A stretch of 64,000 nucleotides of DNA from Pseudomonas marginalis (GTDB lineage Bacteria > Pseudomonadota > Gammaproteobacteria > Pseudomonadales > Pseudomonadaceae), in assembly GCF_900105325.1 (NCBI RefSeq), contig NZ_FNSU01000003.1:2418001-2482000 (forward strand), given 5' to 3'. How positions within the stretch are numbered: the stretch's first letter is position 1; the number at the start of each line of letters is the position of its first letter. The notes below the pieces were generated by a model. It made no database searches, had not been told where the DNA came from, and was given only the letters and a program-made list of their open reading frames with translations. Position numbers and translations under genes: made by a program. Of the stretch, positions 9,996-18,014 are shown one piece after another.

Positions 9996-10223
9996 ATGCT
10001 GATTCCCTACGACGCACTTGAAGTCGACACCCTGACCCGCCTTATCGAAGACTTCGTGACCCGCGACGGCACCGACAATGGTGACGACACGCCCCTGGAA
10101 ACCCGCGTGCTGCGGGTGCGCCAGGCGCTGACCAAGGGCCAGGCGCTGATTGTGTTCGACCCGGACAGCGAGCAGTGCCAGTTGATGCTCAAGCACGATG
10201 TGCCCAAGCATCTGTTCGACTGA
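9996..10223 (+). CDS. YheU family protein (UPF0270)
   Basis: The 75-aa cytoplasmic protein beginning MLIPYDALEVDTL, with LIEDFVTRDGTD and a run RVLRVRQALTKGQALIVFD, matches the short conserved YheU/UPF0270 family of gammaproteobacteria. Its molecular function is not known. It runs convergently into the csrA gene. Its TGA at 10221-10223 is separated by one base from the csrA stop on the other strand, so the two mRNAs must overlap or end within each other's coding sequence. Confidence 0.85.
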   Translation: MLIPYDALEVDTLTRLIEDFVTRDGTDNGDDTPLETRVLRVRQALTKGQALIVFDPDSEQCQLMLKHDVPKHLFD

Positions 10224-10224
10224 C

Positions 10225-10422
10225 TCAGGGGTTGGTGGCGGGCTGGGATTGCGGGGTTTGACGCTTGAGGATCTTTTGGTACACCTCGGCGCGATGGACA
10301 TGCACCCCGACGGGCGCAACAACACCAAATTTCACCTGATTACCGTTCAGCTCGAGAATGCGCACGGTGATGTCATCACCGATGGCGATGATTTCGCCTA
10401 CGGCGCGGCTTAAGACCAGCAT
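10225..10422 (-). CDS. Divergent CsrA/Rsm-family RNA-binding translational regulator
   Basis: The 65-aa protein starts MLVLSRAVGEIIAIG. It has the CsrA core GDDITVRILELNGNQVKFGV and the RNA-contact helix segment VHRAEVYQKI. Family members bind ANGGA sites in mRNA leaders as dimers and are titrated by Rsm small RNAs in the Gac/Rsm pathway. The start was placed at this ATG because aaggaca lies upstream and the longer in-frame extension lacks CsrA similarity. Compared with canonical RsmA/RsmE (MLILTRK/R), residue 7 is Ala rather than a basic residue, so this is a divergent extra paralogue. Which named Rsm protein it corresponds to was not resolved. Confidence 0.88.
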   Translation of the reverse strand: MLVLSRAVGEIIAIGDDITVRILELNGNQVKFGVVAPVGVHVHRAEVYQKILKRQTPQSQPATNP

Positions 10423-10549
10423 GGCGGTTGTCCTTATTGAATGACAGGACCCCGACCATGCGCGCTGGGTGTGGGCGCAGCAATGCCTCGCGGCAAAATC
10501 AGGCAATACCTACCTATGCAGGTAAATTGCCTGACAGACTACTGCCTGA

Positions 10550-11365
10550 TCAGCCCTTAACAGCCTGTGCCTTGGCGCGCATCCTGTCGGCCATGGTGGT
10601 CATTTCGTCATAGAGCAACTGCGGGTTCTTCTGCTTCAGGGCCCAGGCCATCCGCCCCTGCTCATGGGGCAGGATCATGAATTCGCCCTGCGCCACACGC
10701 TGGTAGATGTAGTCGGCAATGTCCGCCGCCGAGATCGGCGAACTCTCCAACAGCTTGCCTACCTGCGCCTTCATCGCCGGTGTGGGCCCACGGAACGAGT
10801 CCAACAGGTTGGTCTGGAAGAACGACGGGCACACCACATGCACGCCGACTTCCTGCTGCTTGAGTTCCACCAGCAAACTCTCCGACAGCGCCACCACACC
10901 GGCCTTGGCCACGTTGTAGTTGCTCATGGCCGGCCCCTGCATCAGGGCCGCCATCGAGGCGATGTTGATGATGCGGCCCTTGCTCTTTTCCAGCAGCGGC
11001 AGGAACGCCTTGCAGCCCTTGACCACGCCCATCAGGTTGATTGCGATCTGCCAGTCCCAGTCCTCCAGCGATAGCTCGGCAAAGAAGCCGCCCGAGGCTA
11101 CGCCGGCGTTGTTGACGATCACATCGATGCCGCCCAGCTTCACTTCGCAGGCCTGGGCAAACGCCGTGAGCTGGCTGTAGTCGCGCACGTCGCAGCGCTG
11201 GATAAAGCCATCGCCACCGGCTTCACGCACTCCCTTCAGGGTGTCCTGCAAGCCTGGCTCGCTGACGTCCGACAAGGCCAACTGCCAACCCTCACGGGCC
11301 CAGCGCAGAGCGATTTCACGACCCAGGCCGGACCCGGCGCCAGTGATCATCATGCGATTTTGCAT
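10550..11365 (-). CDS. Short-chain dehydrogenase/reductase (SDR)
   Basis: The 271-aa classical SDR has the nucleotide-binding motif TGAGSGLG at residues 8-15, NNAG near residue 89, a catalytic Ser in the INIAS run and YNVAK near residue 155. These mark an NAD(P)-dependent oxidoreductase acting on an alcohol or ketone. The substrate cannot be read from the sequence. The C-terminal extension (HEQGRMAWALKQKNPQ) resembles SDRs annotated in lipid-related pathways, but that is weak. The gene is monocistronic: csrA lies 127 bp downstream on the same strand and a long divergent region lies upstream. Confidence 0.85.
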   Translation of the reverse strand: MQNRMMITGAGSGLGREIALRWAREGWQLALSDVSEPGLQDTLKGVREAGGDGFIQRCDVRDYSQLTAFAQACEVKLGGIDVIVNNAGVASGGFFAELSLEDWDWQIAINLMGVVKGCKAFLPLLEKSKGRIINIASMAALMQGPAMSNYNVAKAGVVALSESLLVELKQQEVGVHVVCPSFFQTNLLDSFRGPTPAMKAQVGKLLESSPISAADIADYIYQRVAQGEFMILPHEQGRMAWALKQKNPQLLYDEMTTMADRMRAKAQAVKG

Positions 11366-11693
11366 AGGAAGTAGCCTTGTGGTTCACAGAAGAAGTGATC
11401 GGCAGTGTAGCGAAGGTTTTTCCTGCACCCACGCACCATCAGAGTGATGAATGCCCCAGGCAAACCGTGGGCCGGGTCGGATGCCTGCCGTCCGCCTAAG
11501 TTCAATGTTTTTCAACTAATAAGTGCTGGATGAGCGCGAATTAAAAGAAATAAGCGACTGATCGAAATGCTTTAAAAAAACATGGAATTTTCTGCGAAGC
11601 ACCAGAGTCGGAGTAGTTAAGGCGTCTGTAATTAACTCTGCAGGCCTATCGTTAAACAACCGGTCTTTGCAGAAAGACAATAAGGAAAAAACC
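11366..11693. other. Divergent intergenic region between SDR and DUF3309 genes
   Basis: This 328-bp non-coding gap is richer in A+T near its right end (11510-11690). It should hold promoters for both flanking genes. Apart from a candidate AlgU-type promoter (listed separately) no repeat or small gene was found. Confidence 0.5.
11584..11612 (+). promoter_or_regulatory. Candidate AlgU (sigma-22) type promoter for the DUF3309 gene
   Basis: ggaattt and tcgga are separated by 17 bases. Each differs by one base from the AlgU/RpoE-like elements GGAACTT and TCTGA. The site lies about 80 bp upstream of the DUF3309 ATG. The match is imperfect, so this is tentative. Confidence 0.3.
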
Positions 11694-11846
11694 ATGAGCC
11701 TCATTCTGATCATTATCTTGATCCTCCTGCTGGTCGGCGGCCTGCCGGTATTCCCGCACTCGCGCAATTGGGGTTATGGCCCGTCGGGTATCCTCGGTGT
11801 AGTGCTGGTGGTGCTGCTGGTCCTGTTGTTGCTGGGCCGGATATAA
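11694..11846 (+). CDS. DUF3309 family small membrane protein
   Basis: The 50-aa hydrophobic peptide starts MSLILIIILILLLVGGLPVF. It has two membrane segments separated by HSRNWGYGPSG and ends in GVVLVVLLVLLLLGRI. The central W-G-Y-G-P-S-G run between two transmembrane helices is the signature of DUF3309 proteins. Function is unknown; these are probably inner-membrane peptides and are often found among stress-response genes. It is too short for many gene finders, but it has a ribosome binding site (taagga) and is followed 24 bp later by a strong terminator, which supports a real monocistronic gene. Confidence 0.85.
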   Translation: MSLILIIILILLLVGGLPVFPHSRNWGYGPSGILGVVLVVLLVLLLLGRI

Positions 11847-11870
11847 CCGCCCCGCGATAATAACGAAGCA

Positions 11871-11904
11871 AAAAAAAGAGGCCTTGAAAAAGGCCTCTTT
11901 TTTA
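11871..11904. terminator. Bidirectional rho-independent terminator
   Basis: A perfect stem gaggcctt/aaggcctc with a GAAA loop is flanked by A-tract and T-tract (seven A on the left, six T on the right). It can stop the DUF3309 transcript from the left and the phosphoglycerol transferase transcript from the right. Confidence 0.92.
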
Positions 11905-11915
11905 TTGCCGGTTAA

Positions 11916-14003
11916 TTAGTCCGGCTTACCGTTTACAACACCTGCGGTGTTATCCAGCAAACTCTTGGTCGCGGTTTGCAGGAACGCTTCGAGTTTCTGC
12001 TTGAGTGCAGCCTCGTCCGGCGATTCGGCAATCACCTTACCGCTCGGGTTGGCGCCCAGTTCGTATTGCCACAGCTTCGGTGGCATTTCCTTGGGCAGTA
12101 CCAGAATGCGGTCTGCGGTGACCAAGGCCACGGTCTGGTCGCTGCCCGATGGCTTGATCACGCCAAAGCCCTTGTCGCCTTCCGGCAGGTTCAGCAGGTC
12201 GCGGCCCCAGCATTGGTGCAGGGTGTCGCCACCCAGGCGGCCCATGATGGTCGGCACGATGTCGATCTGGGTGCCCACGGTGTGGTCACGCTCGCCGAAC
12301 TTCTCCTGCACGCCCGGTGCAATCATCAGCATCGGTACGTTGAAGCGACCCAGGTCCATCTCGGTGATCTGCTGTTCGTTGCCGAAGCCATGGTCGCCCA
12401 CGATCACGAACAGGGTTTCCTTGAAGTACGGCTCCTTGCGGGCCTTTTCAAAGAACTGGCCCAGGGCCCAGTCGGAGTAACGCATGGCCGTCAAATGCTC
12501 GTTGAGACTGCCACGGTCAGTGACTTTCTCCACCGGCAACGGCGTCGGCAATGCGTACGGCGTGTGGTTGGACAGGGTTTGCAGGAGTGCGTAGAACGGC
12601 TTGCCGCCTTCACGGGCCTTCAACTCTTCCAGGCCACGGTTGAACATGTCCTGGTCGGACACGCCCCACGTCGGGTCGGAGAACACCGGGTCGACGAAGT
12701 CGTTGCGGCCGATGAAGTTGGTCATGCCCTGGTTGCTGAAGAAGCCCGACTGGTTGTCCCAGGCGAAGTCGCCGTTATAGACATACACGTCGTTGAAATC
12801 ACGGGCGCTGAGCAACTGCGGCAGGCCCGACAGCTTGTGGCTGCCTTCCGGGGTCTGCATCAGGTATTCAAAGCCTGGCAGGTTCGGGAAGCAGGCCATG
12901 GTGGCGAACATACCCTGGTGGGTATGGGTGCCGTTGGAGAAGAAACGGTCGAACAGCAGGCCTTCCTTGGAGAGTTTGTCGAAGTACGGCGTGATATTGC
13001 CGGGACGCCCCAAGGCGCCTACCGAGTGACCGGCGAAGCTTTCCATCAGGATCACGACCACGTTCTTGATCGGCAGGGTCTTCTCGGCCGGCGGCGTGTA
13101 GTCGCGGCGCACGGCGGCGATGTCGGTATCGACCAGTTTTTCCTGTGGCAGCACCAGCATGTCACGCACGGTCTGGGTGGCCAGCGGCTGGTCCAGGGTC
13201 GCCTTCCAGACATTGGAGCGGTCTTCACCGAACCGGGCCTTGGCCGCCGCGATCAGCGACAAGGTGCCATTGAGGCCCAACTGGTTGGCGAAGTTCGAAT
13301 CGGTGGTGTACACATCACCCCAACGCAGCGGCGGGCCCTGGCGCAGGGTGCCACGGGCGGCAACCACGGCGATCAGCAGGCATACCACGAACACCGCGAT
13401 GCGGCTGTACCACGGCGCCACCTGGCGCGTGCCGATGCTGCCACCACTGAACGGACCACGTGGGCGCGTGGCGCGGTCGGCACCTTTGAACGCGATGCTC
13501 AGGATCAGCGTGCCCACGGCCCAGGCCAGCAGGTAGCGCACCACCGGGAAACCGTACCAGAGCATGCTCATCACGGTTTTCGGGTCTTCCTTCACATACT
13601 GGAAGACCAGGCCGTTGAGGCGCTGGTGGAACTCGCGGTAGAAGTCCATCTCCATCAAGCCCAGGAACAGGGCGATGCTGGACGCAAGGGTCAGCCAGAA
13701 GCGGAAGAACCCACGCGCGGCCATGGCCCGTACGCTGAACAGTGCCAGCAGCAGCGGGATCAGCAGGTAGACCACCAGGCGGATGTCAAAACGCAGGCCG
13801 TTGGCGAACGCTTCAAGGAAGGTCGAGGCCGGCGTGTCGAGGATCATCTCGCGGTTGTAGACCAGCAGCGCCAGGCGCAGCAGGGAGAGCATCACCATCA
13901 TGACCAGTGCGCAGAGCAGCGTGTACGCCAGATGGGATTTGACGGTCGGTTGCAGCAGGCGATTAGAAGCTCGCTGCTGACTCAGGGCGTCCGGGTTTGC
14001 CAT
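11916..14003 (-). CDS. LTA synthase family (sulfatase-fold phosphoglycerol transferase)
   Basis: The 695-aa protein has about five N-terminal membrane helices (residues 20-210), then a large periplasmic alkaline-phosphatase/sulfatase domain. The start of that domain is marked by VVVILMESFAGHSVGALG near residue 325, with metal-binding Glu. The nucleophile region is FSNGTHTHQGMFAT near residue 360, and VGDHGFG near residue 545 gives later metal ligands. In Gram-negatives these proteins transfer phosphoglycerol, for example onto periplasmic glucans (OpgB-like), rather than making lipoteichoic acid. The exact acceptor here is not evident. The gene stands alone, ending at the shared terminator. 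Confidence 0.88.
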   Translation of the reverse strand: MANPDALSQQRASNRLLQPTVKSHLAYTLLCALVMMVMLSLLRLALLVYNREMILDTPASTFLEAFANGLRFDIRLVVYLLIPLLLALFSVRAMAARGFFRFWLTLASSIALFLGLMEMDFYREFHQRLNGLVFQYVKEDPKTVMSMLWYGFPVVRYLLAWAVGTLILSIAFKGADRATRPRGPFSGGSIGTRQVAPWYSRIAVFVVCLLIAVVAARGTLRQGPPLRWGDVYTTDSNFANQLGLNGTLSLIAAAKARFGEDRSNVWKATLDQPLATQTVRDMLVLPQEKLVDTDIAAVRRDYTPPAEKTLPIKNVVVILMESFAGHSVGALGRPGNITPYFDKLSKEGLLFDRFFSNGTHTHQGMFATMACFPNLPGFEYLMQTPEGSHKLSGLPQLLSARDFNDVYVYNGDFAWDNQSGFFSNQGMTNFIGRNDFVDPVFSDPTWGVSDQDMFNRGLEELKAREGGKPFYALLQTLSNHTPYALPTPLPVEKVTDRGSLNEHLTAMRYSDWALGQFFEKARKEPYFKETLFVIVGDHGFGNEQQITEMDLGRFNVPMLMIAPGVQEKFGERDHTVGTQIDIVPTIMGRLGGDTLHQCWGRDLLNLPEGDKGFGVIKPSGSDQTVALVTADRILVLPKEMPPKLWQYELGANPSGKVIAESPDEAALKQKLEAFLQTATKSLLDNTAGVVNGKPD

Positions 14004-14349
14004 GTCGTTTCAGGACCCATTGGAAGTTTAGTGACGAAGTAGTGCAGTGGCGCGAATGGTGCCCGATCAACGGCATCAAGGCTATTAATTACTGAACGAG
14101 CACCGCTGCGCCGCCTTTAAAAGCACCTGAGGCAGGGCCTTGGCAGGGAAAGATAGAGCCGGCGGATTGTCTTGGATAAGATGTGAAAATTGTGTGCAGC
14201 GAATATTTCGATACACAAAATGCAGCGAAGAAACGAGCAAGTACCGTAGCAGCTGCCGAGCCTTGGCGAGGCTGCGTGTGCGGTGTGTCTGATACACCGC
14301 TGACGCAGCCTCGCCAAGGCTCGGCAGCTGCTACAAGGAGGGTGCGGGG
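14004..14349. other. Intergenic region dominated by a REP-type palindrome
   Basis: This 346-bp gap lies upstream of the LTA-synthase-like gene and downstream of the PLDc_N gene, both on the minus strand. Its right half is a long perfect inverted repeat at 14246-14334. The left half presumably holds the promoter of the downstream gene. No coding sequence is supported. Confidence 0.6.
14246..14334. repeat. Perfect 31-bp inverted repeat (REP/MITE-like)
   Basis: The arms at 14246-14276 and 14304-14334 are exact reverse complements over 31 bases (core gccgagccttggcgaggc). A second nested stem inside is gcggtgt/acaccgc. Near-identical palindromes are common between genes in the P. fluorescens group. 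Located 15 bp past the end of the PLDc_N gene, it could end that transcript. Confidence 0.9.
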
Positions 14350-14541
14350 TCAGATCCGCACGTTGCCGCGCGGCCCGGCGATAGCCCAGATGATCAGGCC
14401 CAGTACCGGCAGCAGCAGGATCAACAGGATCCACAACACCTTGGCCCCGGTGCTTGCGCCGCTTTTGAACACATTGATGATCGCCCAGATATCCAGCGCC
14501 AGGATGATCAGCCCGATCAGACCGTTGAAAGTGGAACCCAT
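14350..14541 (-). CDS. PLDc_N domain small membrane protein
   Basis: The 63-aa protein starts MGSTFNGLIGLIILALD behind taggagcgacacc. It has two membrane helices flanking FKSGASTGAKVLW and ends LLLPVLGLIIWAIAGPRG. The arrangement and the GPR-type ending match the phospholipase D N-terminal-like (PLDc_N) domain found alone in small inner-membrane proteins. Function is unknown. It is the last gene of a minus-strand group with the unknown 176-aa protein and the ankyrin protein. A longer upstream start (to 14625) would overlap the promoter or RBS and is not favoured. Confidence 0.8.
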   Translation of the reverse strand: MGSTFNGLIGLIILALDIWAIINVFKSGASTGAKVLWILLILLLPVLGLIIWAIAGPRGNVRI

Positions 14542-14608
14542 GGTGTCGCTCCTAAGTGAGGGCATGCCCTTGTAGGATAGCCAGCCCTGGCCGGGGTTCC
14601 GTTTTATT

Positions 14609-15139
14609 TCAGACGTGCACGGCAACCTTCAGCGCTTCCAGGGACGGCTCGGCCTGGATGCCGACTTCGGCGCACAACGCCAGCACGCGCGGCAGGTCAT
14701 TGCCGAACACCAGCACCGCCTGGATCTCGTCGTCCAGCAACTGGCTGAAGTTGAGCAGCACATAACCGCCGTCTTCCGGGCTCAGGGCGCTCATCTGGAT
14801 CTGGATACGGTTCAGGGCGGTGAGGCCGTCAGTCTTGGCCAGTTGCTTGGGTTTGAGGTTGAACGCCACACCCGGGCCGAACGACGCGACGATCTGCGCA
14901 AACAGGTCGCCATAGGTATCGGCCTGGAACAGCACGGTATCCGGCAGGCTGCCGACCACCACCCACTCCCCCAGCGGGATCGGAAAGCTGTCGTCGTAGT
15001 TGATATCCGGGTTGGCGGCCAGGAAGGCCGCCGGGTCGGCGTAGGCCTGGGCGGCCTCTTCGGCGATGCGCGCCACCTCATCCTCGCCCATGACCCCGGC
15101 GCTGATTTTGCTGATAAGTTCGACGAGGGCGGTTTTCAT
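14609..15139 (-). CDS. Conserved hypothetical protein of unknown function
   Basis: I do not recognise this 176-aa soluble protein as a named family. It begins MKTALVELISKISAGVMG and has an acidic helical N-terminal part. The middle carries the motif PIPLGEWVVVGSLPDTVLFQ, and there are several beta-like runs (GPGVAFNLKPKQLA, GYVLLNFSQLLDDEIQAVLVF). No membrane segment or signal peptide is visible. It lies 41 bp downstream of the ankyrin-repeat gene on the same strand, so it is probably co-transcribed and may be a partner of the ankyrin protein. That link is inferred from position. Confidence 0.75.
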   Translation of the reverse strand: MKTALVELISKISAGVMGEDEVARIAEEAAQAYADPAAFLAANPDINYDDSFPIPLGEWVVVGSLPDTVLFQADTYGDLFAQIVASFGPGVAFNLKPKQLAKTDGLTALNRIQIQMSALSPEDGGYVLLNFSQLLDDEIQAVLVFGNDLPRVLALCAEVGIQAEPSLEALKVAVHV

Positions 15140-15180
15140 GGGGTGATCCTGTAGCGGGCTGGTTTTTGAGGGCGCACAGC

Positions 15181-15696
15181 CTACACCAGTTTCTCCAGCT
15201 GCGCCGCCGTGTCCTTCGCCCCCATGGTCTGCGCCGCCGCCAGCGCAGTCGCGCCCTGGGCATCGGTGGCCTTGGGGTTGGCGCCTTGGCTGAGCAGGTA
15301 GTCGACCATGTCGACGCGGTTGAACATGGCGGCCATCATCAACGCAGTACGACCGTCGGACGAGGCGGCCTCGATCGGCGTGCCCCCTTCAATCAGCGCC
15401 TTGACCACCGGCAAGTGGCCCTTGAACGCCGCGCCGGCGATGGGCAGCTGGTTCTTGTCATTGGCGATCAGCGGGTCGGCCTTGAACTCCAGCAGCACTT
15501 TTACCGCTTCGGCATGGCCGTGGTAGGCAGACAGCATCAGCAAGGTATCGCCATTGTGATTGCGAAAGTTGGCCGGCAAGCCTTTGGCCAGGAGCGCGGC
15601 GAGCATGGCGGCGTCGCCTTTGCGGGCGACGTCGAAGACCTGCTCGGCAAATTCGGCGGCTTCGTCTTCAGTCATTTGTTTGGCGTGGTCTGACAT
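15181..15696 (-). CDS. Ankyrin-repeat protein
   Basis: The 171-aa protein carries about four ankyrin repeats, recognisable as NGDTLLMLSAYHGHAEAVK, KNQLPIAGAAFKGHLPVVKA, DGRTALMMAAMFNRVDMVDY and AQGATALAAAQTMGAKDTAA, after an acidic N-terminal cap (MSDHAKQMTEDEAAEFAE). Ankyrin repeats mediate protein-protein contact. No signal peptide is present, so it should be cytoplasmic. Similar short ankyrin proteins occur in many pseudomonads. Here it leads a likely three-gene unit with the unknown 176-aa protein and the PLDc_N membrane peptide. Confidence 0.87.
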   Translation of the reverse strand: MSDHAKQMTEDEAAEFAEQVFDVARKGDAAMLAALLAKGLPANFRNHNGDTLLMLSAYHGHAEAVKVLLEFKADPLIANDKNQLPIAGAAFKGHLPVVKALIEGGTPIEAASSDGRTALMMAAMFNRVDMVDYLLSQGANPKATDAQGATALAAAQTMGAKDTAAQLEKLV

Positions 15697-15792
15697 GTGG
15701 GGGCTCCTTGTCTGGTGCTTTATAGGCCGCCAGTGTCGCGAGGGAGTTCCCCACTGTCATGCCCTTTTTACCAAAAGCGGCCATAGACAGAA

Positions 15793-17619
15793 TCAATAGC
15801 GGAACTGACCACCCTGGATCTGTGCCAACAGTTGCCCGGTGACCGGCACATAGCAGTCCGACCCCGGCAACCAGGCATACACCGGGTCATTGCCGGCCTT
15901 GTCCGGATCAAAGGCCTCTTCCTTGAGCTTGACCTTCTGGTACTTAAAGGTACCGGTGGTTTCCATCTTGACCTTGATCCGCAGGAAGAGCGGCACTGCA
16001 TAGTGCGGCAACTGGCCGTGGGCGAATTGCAGCAACTCGCGCATGTCCAGCGAGGCCAGGGACTCACTCGGGGTGATGGCGACCATGCCCGCACGGCCAT
16101 TGGTGTTTTCGATCTCGACGCCATAAGCCACCACTTCGGCGATCTGCGGGTGTTGCAGCAGGACGTTCTCGACCTCGGTGGTGGACACGTTTTCACCTTT
16201 CCAGCGATAGGTATCCCCCAGGCGATCCACAAATTGCGCATGGCCAAAGCCGATGCTGCGCAACAAATCGCCGGTATTGAAGTAGCGATCACCTTTTTCA
16301 AACACGTCGGTGAGTACCACCCGGCGATTCTTTTCCGGGTCGGTGTAGCCGTCGAAGGGCGATTTTTCATCGATCCTGGCCAGTAACAGGCCCTGCCCGC
16401 CCGTGGGGACTTTACGCATAAAACCGTCGCTGCCACGCAGCGGCTCGCCGTTGTCATGGGCGTAGTCCACCAGCGCCCAGTGCTGGAGACAGAAACCGAT
16501 GGTGTTGTCGAAATTCAGCACGTTGGTAAAACCGATATTGCCGTCACTGGCCGCGTACAGCTCGCAGATATGCTCCACGCCATAGCGTGCCTTGAACTGC
16601 GCCCACACGCCGGGGCGCAAGCCATTGCCAACCATCTTGGTCACGCGGTTATCAAGGTCGTTTTCACCGGGTGGCTGGTCGAGCAGGTAACGACACAACT
16701 CACCGACGTAGCCGAGGGTGGTCGCCTTGAATCGGCGCGCATCGTCCCAGAACTGGCTGGCGCTGAACTTGCGGCGAATGGCGAAGCCCGATGCCCCGAC
16801 AATCGCCGAGCCCCAACACACGCAAAGGCCGGTGGCGTGGTACAGCGGCAAAGTGCAATACAGGACGTCGTCAGGGCCCATGTCCAGCGCGATGCTGCCG
16901 AAGCTGACGGCAGTTTTGGTCCAGCGGCCATGTTTCATGATGCCGGCCTTCGGCAGGCCGGTGGTGCCGGAGGTGTAGATATAGAAGCAAGGGTCGTTAA
17001 AGAAGATCTGCGCAGTGCTGGCAGGGTTGTCCACCGGGCACTCGGCGCTCGCAGCCACCAGGTCGATATAACCCTGCGGTACCAGGCTGGACGGTTGATC
17101 GGCGACGAACCAGGTTCGATCAGCCGCGATGGCCACCTGATCGCGCACCACGTCATAGGGGGCCACCAGTTCCGCGCCGACAATAATGGCTGCCGGGCTC
17201 ACCAGGGTCAGGCTGTGCACCAGCGTCGCCTGGGTTTGCGCGGTATTGAGCATCGCGCAGATGCCACCCAGCTTGGCCACGGCCAGCACGTTCAAGAGTA
17301 ATTCGGGGCGGTTTTCGATAAACAGCGCCACCACGTCACCCTTGCCGATGCCCTGGGCTTGCAGGTGATGGGCAATACAGTTGGCACGCTGGTTGGCGTC
17401 GGTGTAGCTGAGCACACGGTCGCCGTACAGCAACGCGTTGCCGTCGGGGTTGCGCAGGGTGGCTTGCTCAAAGTGCCAGCCCAGCCCGCAAGGCTGCGCG
17501 GGGTCGGTGACATTGGCGGCACGCATGCCACGCACTACGCGCGGCAAGGCACGGACGATGGCCGGCACCTTACTCAGCAGCTTGCCCCAGGTGATCATGT
17601 CGTTGTGCGGGTGACTCAT
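15793..17619 (-). CDS. Long-chain acyl-CoA synthetase (FATP/VLACS-like AMP-dependent ligase)
   Basis: The 608-aa adenylate-forming enzyme has the AMP-binding P-loop YIYTSGTTGLPKAG near residues 215-230. Downstream it has YFNTGDLLRS and DRLGDTYRWKGENVSTTEVE near residues 445-480, the acyl-CoA synthetase hinge. The overall layout and GENVSTTEVE ending resemble fatty-acid-transport-protein type long-chain acyl-CoA synthetases rather than FadD. It would activate long-chain fatty acids to CoA thioesters at the inner face of the membrane. It is monocistronic and separated by nearly 400 bp from the divergent DUF3509 gene. Confidence 0.9.
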   Translation of the reverse strand: MSHPHNDMITWGKLLSKVPAIVRALPRVVRGMRAANVTDPAQPCGLGWHFEQATLRNPDGNALLYGDRVLSYTDANQRANCIAHHLQAQGIGKGDVVALFIENRPELLLNVLAVAKLGGICAMLNTAQTQATLVHSLTLVSPAAIIVGAELVAPYDVVRDQVAIAADRTWFVADQPSSLVPQGYIDLVAASAECPVDNPASTAQIFFNDPCFYIYTSGTTGLPKAGIMKHGRWTKTAVSFGSIALDMGPDDVLYCTLPLYHATGLCVCWGSAIVGASGFAIRRKFSASQFWDDARRFKATTLGYVGELCRYLLDQPPGENDLDNRVTKMVGNGLRPGVWAQFKARYGVEHICELYAASDGNIGFTNVLNFDNTIGFCLQHWALVDYAHDNGEPLRGSDGFMRKVPTGGQGLLLARIDEKSPFDGYTDPEKNRRVVLTDVFEKGDRYFNTGDLLRSIGFGHAQFVDRLGDTYRWKGENVSTTEVENVLLQHPQIAEVVAYGVEIENTNGRAGMVAITPSESLASLDMRELLQFAHGQLPHYAVPLFLRIKVKMETTGTFKYQKVKLKEEAFDPDKAGNDPVYAWLPGSDCYVPVTGQLLAQIQGGQFRY

Positions 17620-17858
17620 GGAGGAACGTCCTTTTTCTTATTCTTCGTCTGATCCAAAAGCACCGATACCTCCGTAAGCGGAAGGCCGAATGCATTGCAG
17701 GAAAATACGTCAGCCGTTCTTCGGCTGTACACGCGGGATTTGAAAAGTTTTGTATCCCAACCGGCATGCCCTCAAAAAAGGAATTTAGCTGCGCAGAAAC
17801 AGTCTTTACGAGTATCGACGCGCCCATCCCACCCTATCGAGTAGCGCAAAATGCAGGA

Positions 17859-17879
17859 TGCATGATGGCCATTCATGCA
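17859..17879. promoter_or_regulatory. Palindrome tgcatga-n7-tcatgca upstream of DUF3509 gene
   Basis: Perfect 7-bp arms flank tggccat, itself nearly self-complementary. It lies about 135 bp upstream of the DUF3509 start and has the form of a dimeric regulator site. The regulator is unknown. Confidence 0.5.
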
Positions 17880-17920
17880 AATTGCACGAAATCGAAAATC
17901 CAAGACATTTTCAATCTGTT

Positions 17921-17946
17921 GATTTATAACGATATTTTTATAAATC
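17921..17946. promoter_or_regulatory. Palindrome gatttataa-n8-ttataaatc upstream of DUF3509 gene
   Basis: Perfect 9-bp arms lie in an A+T-rich patch 68 bp before the DUF3509 ATG, a usual position for an operator overlapping the promoter. The binding protein is not known. Confidence 0.55.
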
Positions 17947-18014
17947 ATGAGCTGGCACAATCACTGCACCTATCACTCCATGCTTGCCAACTTGAGCCAA
18001 CGGAGCTGATAGAC

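Larger units (their letters stand above)
17620..18014. other. Long A+T-rich divergent control region upstream of the DUF3509 gene
   Basis: This 395-bp gap lies between the acyl-CoA synthetase (leftward) and the DUF3509 gene (rightward). The right half (17850-17960) is markedly A+T-rich against the GC-rich surroundings and contains two palindromes listed separately. A hypothetical frame through it (from 17766) uses non-typical codons and joins the DUF3509 frame. The later ATG at 18015 is the better start. Confidence 0.6.

Noticed and set aside
11976..14042. A 688-codon open frame on the plus strand opposite the LTA-synthase-like gene
   Set aside because: It is the mirror frame of a well-supported gene, rich in Gln, His and Arg as expected from antisense reading of GC-rich codons, with no motif or RBS.
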